Positions 1-5,048 of a stretch of DNA of 5,048 nucleotides are shown in pieces. Under the pieces are notes generated by a model, which did no database searches, was not told the DNA's origin, and was given only the letters and a program-made list of their open reading frames with translations. The translations under genes and the position numbers were made by a program. The DNA is taken from assembly GCA_017618435.1 (NCBI GenBank), contig JAFZUH010000054.1, positions 1 through 5,048 of the forward strand, read 5' to 3'. The DNA comes from Bacteroidales bacterium (GTDB lineage Bacteria > Bacteroidota > Bacteroidia > Bacteroidales > WCHB1-69). Within the stretch, counting starts at the first letter, position 1; the number at the start of each line of letters is the position of its first letter.

Positions 1-1200
1 CAAAGAGAAGGCGTTGAAAAGAAAAAAGAAGAACTTGATAAACTTATCAAACAACAACAATCATTGTTGGAAAACGTATCAGGTCTTTCTGTTGAAGAAG
101 CCAAAAAAGAATTGATAGAAAGTCTAAAAGATGAAGCCAAAGCGGAATCGGTAAATCTGATTAAAGATATTATTGATGAAGCCAAATCAAATGCCAATCT
201 TGAAGCCAAAAAGATTTTGATAAAAACCATACAAAGAACTGCTGTTGAAAACACCCACGAAAACTCTGTTTCTGTTTTCAATATTGAAAACGAAGAAATT
301 AAAGGACGAATTATCGGTCGTGAAGGTAGAAACATACGCACCTTGGAATCTTTAACCGGTGTTGATATTATCATTGATGACACTCCTGATGCTTTTGTTT
401 TGTCAAGTTTTGACCCCGTTCGTAGAGAAATAGCCCGGTTGTCTTTGGAAAAACTAGTGTCAGACGGACGTATTCACCCTGCACGTATAGAAGAAGTTGT
501 AACAAAAACAAAACGTCAAATAGAACAAGAAATAGTTGAAGTCGGCAAACGCACCACCATTGATTTGGGTATACATGGCATGCACCACGAATTGGTACGT
601 TTGATAGGTAAAATGAAATATCGTTCTTCTTATGGACAAAATCTATTGCAACACTCCAAAGAAGTTGCTACCTTGTGTGCAACAATGGCCGCAGAATTGG
701 GCTTGAATGTAAAACTGGCCAAAAGAGCAGGTTTGTTGCATGATATTGGTAAGGTTCCTGATAATGAACCTGATATGCCACATGCAGAATTAGGGGCAAG
801 TCTAGCAGAAAAATTCAAAGAAAAACCTGAAATCATCAATGCTATTGCTGCTCACCACGATGAAGTGGAAATGCAATATTTGATAGCACCTATTGTTCAA
901 GTTTGTGATGCTATATCAGGAGCACGTCCGGGTGCTAGAAGAGAAGTTGTGGAAGCCTACGCAAAACGGTCAAAAGACTTGGAAGAATTGGCTCTCTCCT
1001 ACTCCGGTGTAACAAAAACCTATGCTATTCAAGCAGGGCGTGAACTTCGCGTTATTGTCGGAGCAGATAAATTAACTGACGAACAAACTAAAGTACTTTC
1101 TTTTGATTTGTCCAAAAAAATTCAAAATGAAATGACCTATCCGGGACAAATAAAGATTACCGTAGTACGAGAAACAAGAGCCGTTAGTTACGCTAAATAA
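1..1200 (+). CDS. rny: Ribonuclease Y (RNase Y), 5'-truncated by the window edge
   Basis: RNase Y is a membrane-anchored endoribonuclease that starts mRNA decay. The frame is open from base 1, giving 399 visible residues (numbered here from base 1). The family is usually about 510-520 residues, so roughly 120 are missing, including the N-terminal membrane anchor and part of the coiled coil. Visible in order: a Lys/Glu-rich coiled-coil segment (about 1-85); a KH RNA-binding domain with the GREG loop at 106-109 (IIGREGRNIR); and an HD phosphohydrolase domain with QHS near 217-219, the metal-binding His-Asp pair at 247-248 (LLHDIGK, bases 739-744), AHHDE near 284-288 and CDAISGARPGARRE near 302-315. 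The C terminus (AVSYAK, then TAA) looks complete. The TTG at base 64 lies inside the coiled coil and is not the true start. A strong terminator follows 18 bases after the stop. Nothing is broken. Identification is very secure; regulation cannot be seen because the promoter lies outside. Confidence 0.97.
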   Translation, partial: QREGVEKKKEELDKLIKQQQSLLENVSGLSVEEAKKELIESLKDEAKAESVNLIKDIIDEAKSNANLEAKKILIKTIQRTAVENTHENSVSVFNIENEEIKGRIIGREGRNIRTLESLTGVDIIIDDTPDAFVLSSFDPVRREIARLSLEKLVSDGRIHPARIEEVVTKTKRQIEQEIVEVGKRTTIDLGIHGMHHELVRLIGKMKYRSSYGQNLLQHSKEVATLCATMAAELGLNVKLAKRAGLLHDIGKVPDNEPDMPHAELGASLAEKFKEKPEIINAIAAHHDEVEMQYLIAPIVQVCDAISGARPGARREVVEAYAKRSKDLEELALSYSGVTKTYAIQAGRELRVIVGADKLTDEQTKVLSFDLSKKIQNEMTYPGQIKITVVRETRAVSYAK

Positions 1201-1218
1201 ATTTACTAATTTGATATT

Positions 1219-1248
1219 AAAAAAGACCGGTTTTTGCCGGTCTTTTTT
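1219..1248. terminator. Bidirectional intrinsic terminator shared by rny and uvrA
   Basis: The left arm 1219-1230 (AAAAAAGACCGG) pairs perfectly with the right arm 1237-1248 (CCGGTCTTTTTT) around a 6-base loop (TTTTTG). The stem is 12 base pairs: a six-pair GACCGG core extended by A-T pairs. On the plus strand the core is followed by eight T (1243-1250), which fits termination of rny. On the minus strand the core is followed by the complement of the A run (1219-1224), which fits termination of uvrA. It fills most of the 48-base gap between the two convergent stop codons. The plus-strand T run reaches into the first two bases of the uvrA stop triplet as read on the plus strand. Structure is seen directly; termination is inferred. 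Confidence 0.93.
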
Positions 1249-4050
1249 TTACATCATTGTTTTTTGCAGAAATGGTGCTGTTGGTGATTTTTTGCACTTT
1301 ATCAAATCTTCAGGAGTACCCGTAAATATTACATCTCCACCATTTTTACCGCTACCGGGACCTAATTCTATAATCCAATCTGCCAACTTGATTATTTCTA
1401 AATTGTGTTCTATGACAACTACAGAATGCCCTTGCTCTATCAATGCACGGAAAGTTTGATAGAGTTTGGATATATCATGACTATGCAGCCCTGTTGTCGG
1501 CTCATCAAAGATAAACAAGTTTTTTTGCTTATTGCTTGATTTTGATAAAAAATAGGCTAATTTTACCCTTTGTGCCTCGCCGCCGGACAAAGAAGATGAA
1601 CTTTGCCCTATTTGTATATAATCCAAGCCTACAGCCTTTAATGGATACAAGTCTTCTAATATTGCTTTTGTAGTAGTAGATACAGGCAAGGCTTCGAAAA
1701 ATTCAATAGATTCATTAACTGTCATTTGCAAAACATCAAAGATAGTCTTATTATTTATTTTAACATCTAAAACCTCTTCTTTATAACCTGTTCCATGGCA
1801 TTCTTCACAAGGCAATTCTACATCGGACATAAATTGCATTTTAATCTTTATCGCACCGTCTCCTGCACAGGCTTCACATCGCCCGCCTTCTACGTTAAAA
1901 GAGAAAAAACTGGATTTGTAATTTCTTGCTTTTGATAACGGTTGATTGGCATACAAGGCACGAATATGATCAAACATACCAATGTATGTAGCAGGATTAG
2001 AACGAGAAGAACGTCCGATAGAACTTTGGTCAACCAATTGAACCGCTTGTATTTGATTAATATCCCCACAGAGACTGTTTGTTGGACAATAGGTGTCCAC
2101 AAAATATGATTCCAATTGTTTTTTTACTTCGGGATAAAAAATACCGTTTATCAAAGATGATTTTCCACTTCCTGAAACTCCGGCAACAACTGTGAGTACA
2201 TTAAGCGGTATATCTACAGTTATGTTTTTCAAATTATGCAATGTCGCATTTTTGACAGTTAGTTTATATTTGAACTTTAATCGTTTTTGCGGAACAGGTA
2301 TGTTTTTTGTTTTGTTTAGATATTGAGCAGTAATACTTTGCTGATTTTTTAGCAATTGATTAAGTTTTCCAGCAAATACCACTTCACCACCCAAACGACC
2401 GGACAAAGGACCAATATCTACAATATAGTCTGCCGCCCTCATCATTTCTTCGTCATGTTCCACTACAATAACGGTATTACCTATATCTCTCAATCTTCGC
2501 AAAAGACTGATAAGCTTTTGCGTATCAACACTATGTAAACCAATACTCGGTTCATCTAAAATATAAAGGGCTCCCACTAAATTGCTGCCTAAAGAGGTGG
2601 CTAAATTGACACGTTGAGCCTCACCCCCTGACAAACTTGAAGACAAACGATTCAAAGTCAGATAATCTAAACCAAGGTCGCAAAGAAATGTTATTCTTGT
2701 ATTGATTTCATGTGTTAAAAAGTCCGCAATTTGCTGGTCAGCCTCTGATTTGAATTTCAAATGCTCAAAAAAGACTTTCAATTCTCCCAAAGGCATTGTA
2801 ACTAAGTCTAAAATAGTTTTATCTTTTATTTTCACATAGTTAGCATCTTTTGCCAAGCGACCGCCATGACATTCCGTACATGTGGTGTGTCCTTTATATC
2901 TTGATAAGAGTACTCTGTATTGAATTTTATAGATTTGTGTTTCTACCCATTTGAAAAATCCATTAATGCCCGGTATATCATCATTTCCCTCCCATAACAA
3001 GTGATATTCCTCTTCAGACAAATCTTTTATGGATTTATGAATAGGAAAATTATATTTTCGTGCATATTTAATTAAAATATCTTTAAATTCACTCATTTTT
3101 TCTCCATGCCAACAAGCGACAGCCCCATCATACACCGATAAGTTTTTATCAGGAATAACAAGGTCAGGTGAAATGCCATTTATTTCTCCTGTTCCATTAC
3201 ACGTCGGACATGCCCCATACGAATTGGTAAATGTAAACATATTGGGATTAGGTTTGCGGAATACAATGCCATCGGCTTCAAATTTATTGGAAAACGTGTG
3301 ATATTTTTTATTTCTATCTTTATCCAAAACGCAAACAACACAATTGCCGTTACCTTGAAAATAAGCTGTTTCAATAGATTCCGCTATTCTGGAATGATTT
3401 TCGGCACTATTATCAAGACTGCATCTGTCTATCAATAAATAGACTTTGTCTTTAAAAGTTTTTTGTTTGGCAGTTTGAATATCAACAATTTCATCAGCGA
3501 CAAACAATCTGCTAAATCCCATACTTTCAAGAGTTTCAAGATTCTTCACGAATTCATTTTTGGATAACTTTGCCAAAGGTGCCAAAATTATGACACGATT
3601 AGAAGAGTCAAGCGTGAAAATAAAATTGCAAACATCATGTACCGAATCTCTTTTCACCAATTTTCCGCTAATCGGAGAATATGTCTGCCCCAGTCGGGCA
3701 AAAAGCAGTTTTAGGTATTCATATATTTCGGAACTTGTGCCCACAGTTGAACGTGAGTTGTGGGCATAGGTTTGTTGTTCAATAACAATTGAAGGCGGAA
3801 TGCCTTCAACATAGTCAATGGCAGGTTTGGATATTTTTCCTAAAAATTGTCGGGCGTATGCACTTACGCTTTCAATATACCTGCGTTGTCCTTCTGCATA
3901 AATGGTGTCAAAAACCAACGATGATTTGCCACTACCTGAAACACCTGTTATAACAATCAATTGATTGCGAGGTATTCTCAAATCTATGTTTTTAAGATTA
4001 TTGACACGTATCCCTTTTAAATAGATATATTCTTCGTTTTCTTTTTTCAT
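1249..4050 (-). CDS. uvrA: UvrABC excinuclease subunit A (UvrA), full length
   Basis: UvrA is the cytoplasmic ATPase that finds bulky DNA lesions as a dimer and loads UvrB in nucleotide excision repair. The protein is 933 residues, close to the 940 of E. coli. It has two ABC ATPase halves. Half I: Walker A GVSGSGKSS 36-44, signature LSGGEAQR 473-480, Walker B ILDEP 497-501, H-loop His532. Half II: Walker A 624-632, LSGGEAQR 821-828, Walker B FIFDEP 846-851, His882. Residues about 131-250 are the UvrB-binding domain, so this is the UvrB-interacting class rather than the shorter UvrA2 class. Zinc ligands present: C281/C284 with C391/C394, and C725/C728/C748/C751 (CX2C-X19-CX2C). The third zinc site is absent: SPISG at 125-129 and FEADG at 257-261 stand where CPxCG-type motifs usually lie. 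The ATG is firm: the upstream protease stop is in the same frame, and the three codons between (TTT GTA GTT) offer no start. No Shine-Dalgarno is seen. Co-transcription with the protease gene is likely. Confidence 0.97.
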   Translation of the reverse strand: MKKENEEYIYLKGIRVNNLKNIDLRIPRNQLIVITGVSGSGKSSLVFDTIYAEGQRRYIESVSAYARQFLGKISKPAIDYVEGIPPSIVIEQQTYAHNSRSTVGTSSEIYEYLKLLFARLGQTYSPISGKLVKRDSVHDVCNFIFTLDSSNRVIILAPLAKLSKNEFVKNLETLESMGFSRLFVADEIVDIQTAKQKTFKDKVYLLIDRCSLDNSAENHSRIAESIETAYFQGNGNCVVCVLDKDRNKKYHTFSNKFEADGIVFRKPNPNMFTFTNSYGACPTCNGTGEINGISPDLVIPDKNLSVYDGAVACWHGEKMSEFKDILIKYARKYNFPIHKSIKDLSEEEYHLLWEGNDDIPGINGFFKWVETQIYKIQYRVLLSRYKGHTTCTECHGGRLAKDANYVKIKDKTILDLVTMPLGELKVFFEHLKFKSEADQQIADFLTHEINTRITFLCDLGLDYLTLNRLSSSLSGGEAQRVNLATSLGSNLVGALYILDEPSIGLHSVDTQKLISLLRRLRDIGNTVIVVEHDEEMMRAADYIVDIGPLSGRLGGEVVFAGKLNQLLKNQQSITAQYLNKTKNIPVPQKRLKFKYKLTVKNATLHNLKNITVDIPLNVLTVVAGVSGSGKSSLINGIFYPEVKKQLESYFVDTYCPTNSLCGDINQIQAVQLVDQSSIGRSSRSNPATYIGMFDHIRALYANQPLSKARNYKSSFFSFNVEGGRCEACAGDGAIKIKMQFMSDVELPCEECHGTGYKEEVLDVKINNKTIFDVLQMTVNESIEFFEALPVSTTTKAILEDLYPLKAVGLDYIQIGQSSSSLSGGEAQRVKLAYFLSKSSNKQKNLFIFDEPTTGLHSHDISKLYQTFRALIEQGHSVVVIEHNLEIIKLADWIIELGPGSGKNGGDVIFTGTPEDLIKCKKSPTAPFLQKTMM

Positions 4051-4059
4051 AACTACAAA

Positions 4060-5048
4060 TTATTGTTTGACAATTTTTTTGTAATATGTTTTACCTTGTT
4101 CTTCGGTTATTTTTATAAAATAAAGTCCGGAAGTCCTGTTTTTTAGTGATAATTTATGCAAACCGACATTTAAAGTGCTATTATAAATCTCGCTGCCTAA
4201 TTTGTTGAATATTTTAATATTAGACTTTTTTAAAACATTGACATTAAACATATCATTTGTTATATTAGGATATATATAACAAGCATTTTCTTCTGTAGGA
4301 ATTACAACTAAATTGTCTTGTTGCAACAACAAAAAAGCCTTCCAAAAATTGGGAATACCAAAACCTATCAATGTGTCGTATTTACCATAATTAGATGCAC
4401 TTTGCAATATGGCCTGCATAATATCTTGGGCGGTATAATTGGGAAAAGCCTGCCATAGGCAAACACTCAAACCTGTAATTAAAGGTGTGGCTAAAGATGT
4501 GCCATTCCCTTCAATATCAACATTCCCAACAATATCAACAAAAGTACAATTTTGTCCCAAGGCTGCAATTGAAGGTTTTTGTACCGAAAAGCTGCGACTG
4601 CCTTTGGAACTAAAAAATGCAACTGTAGAATCTCTATCTACAGCCGCAATCGTCAAAACGGCCCGACTATCAGCAGGTACACTGATATATTCCCAAGGTG
4701 TCTGCCCTGCATTCCCTGCAGCGATAACAACTATTGTATTTTTGCGGGCTAAACGGGAAGCGGCAATCGATGCCACTGAATGTAAGCCATTTAAATGTGC
4801 ATAAGTGTGATTGTCTGTTTCATTGTCAAAATCAGTATACCCCAGAGAAATATTCACTGCATCTATGCCTAAACTATCACACATTTCCAAGGCTCTGACC
4901 AAGAAAAATTCTTCTATAAGTTGTTCATATTTACTGACTTCAGACTTCAACAAAACATAATCGGCTTTTGGTGCAGTTCCCACTGCAAAATAAGGTTGAT
5001 GGGCGGCCATAATAGACAACACATGTGTACCATGGGACACCAATTCAA
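4060..5048 (-). CDS. S8 (subtilisin-like) serine protease with T9SS sorting domain, 5'-truncated by the window edge
   Basis: This is the C-terminal part of an exported subtilisin-family protease. Residues are numbered from the Leu codon at 5041-5043. The catalytic His is at 4 in SHGTHV (bases 5032-5034), the oxyanion Asn at 111 in AAGNAG (4711-4713), and the nucleophile Ser at 183 in GTSLATP (4495-4497). The third triad member, Asp, should lie upstream, outside the window, with any signal peptide. The frame stays open to the edge (Glu at 5044-5046), and the TTG at 5041-5043 sits inside the catalytic core, so it is not a start. After the protease domain (to about 240) comes a short linker and a T9SS type A sorting domain (256-327) ending KKIVKQ. 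The known role of such a tail is export through the outer membrane followed by cleavage, with release or surface anchoring. All visible catalytic residues are intact, so it is probably active. The substrate is unknown and no gene symbol is justified. uvrA starts 9 bases after its stop. Confidence 0.93.
   Translation of the reverse strand, partial: ELVSHGTHVLSIMAAHQPYFAVGTAPKADYVLLKSEVSKYEQLIEEFFLVRALEMCDSLGIDAVNISLGYTDFDNETDNHTYAHLNGLHSVASIAASRLARKNTIVVIAAGNAGQTPWEYISVPADSRAVLTIAAVDRDSTVAFFSSKGSRSFSVQKPSIAALGQNCTFVDIVGNVDIEGNGTSLATPLITGLSVCLWQAFPNYTAQDIMQAILQSASNYGKYDTLIGFGIPNFWKAFLLLQQDNLVVIPTEENACYIYPNITNDMFNVNVLKKSNIKIFNKLGSEIYNSTLNVGLHKLSLKNRTSGLYFIKITEEQGKTYYKKIVKQ
4063..4278 (-). other. 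Type IX secretion C-terminal sorting domain of the S8 protease
   Basis: The last 72 residues or so of the protease form a compact beta-strand domain of the T9SS type A sorting class (TIGR04183-like). It opens with YIYPNITND, close to the usual YPNPxxd start. It continues with IKIFNKLGSEIY, then GLHKLSL, then SGLYFIKI, and ends at a basic KKIVKQ tail. This order of motifs is the standard one: a YPN start, an [IV]xIFNxxG strand, a GLYFIKI strand and a Lys-rich end. It marks the protein for export across the outer membrane and supports a Bacteroidota source. The assignment rests on motif recognition, not a profile search. Confidence 0.92.

Noticed and set aside
64..66. TTG as a start codon for RNase Y.
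   Set aside because: The frame is open to base 1 with coiled-coil residues typical of the family upstream, and the membrane anchor would be missing; it is an internal Leu codon.
1211..1459. Plus-strand open frame beginning in the terminator and running into uvrA.
   Set aside because: It starts inside the hairpin region, lies opposite the conserved C-terminal UvrA coding sequence, and its translation resembles no protein family I know.
2156..3945. Near-identical 26-base stretches at 2156-2181 and 3920-3945 (three mismatches), resembling a dispersed repeat.
   Set aside because: Both encode the Walker A loop of UvrA, one in each ABC half. The similarity follows from the ancient internal duplication and strong conservation of the motif.
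4051..4075. Possible Bacteroidota-type -7 element (TAnnTTTG) just before uvrA: the minus strand reads ATAATTTG.
   Set aside because: It is only an imperfect match, has no properly spaced TTTG upstream element, and would leave almost no leader before the ATG.
4439..4804. Plus-strand open frame of 121 codons opposite the protease gene.
   Set aside because: It is antisense to the conserved Asn and Ser motifs of the S8 protease; its translation shows no recognisable domain and it has no clear ribosome binding site.

Overview
This AT-rich window almost certainly comes from a member of the Bacteroidota, most likely of the Bacteroidales type. Three things support this. The right-hand gene ends in a C-terminal sorting domain of the type IX secretion system (T9SS), which is largely confined to this phylum. 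The RNase Y and UvrA proteins carry wording I associate with Bacteroidota orthologues, for example the RNase Y ending AVSYAK and the UvrA segment TYSPISG. The one start codon that can be pinned down, that of uvrA, has no Shine-Dalgarno-like sequence. The species cannot be named from the sequence alone.

Layout from left to right: (1) bases 1-1200, plus strand, hold the C-terminal three quarters or so of rny (RNase Y), cut by the left edge. (2) Bases 1201-1248 are a 48-base gap between convergent genes, holding one strong symmetrical hairpin that can end transcription from both sides. (3) Bases 1249-4050, minus strand, hold a complete uvrA, the damage-sensing ATPase of nucleotide excision repair. 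(4) A 9-base gap follows. (5) Bases 4060-5048, minus strand, hold the C-terminal part of a subtilisin-type (S8) serine protease with a T9SS sorting domain, cut by the right edge just before its catalytic His.

The protease and uvrA point the same way and are nearly contiguous, so they are probably co-transcribed from a promoter beyond the right edge. No functional link between an exported protease and a cytoplasmic repair protein is evident. RNase Y is a separate, convergent unit concerned with mRNA decay. Coding density is close to complete, and I see no RNA genes, mobile elements, CRISPR arrays or long repeats. I found no undescribed system. The most notable molecular detail is that UvrA has lost both halves of one of its three zinc sites, which is probably a lineage trait.
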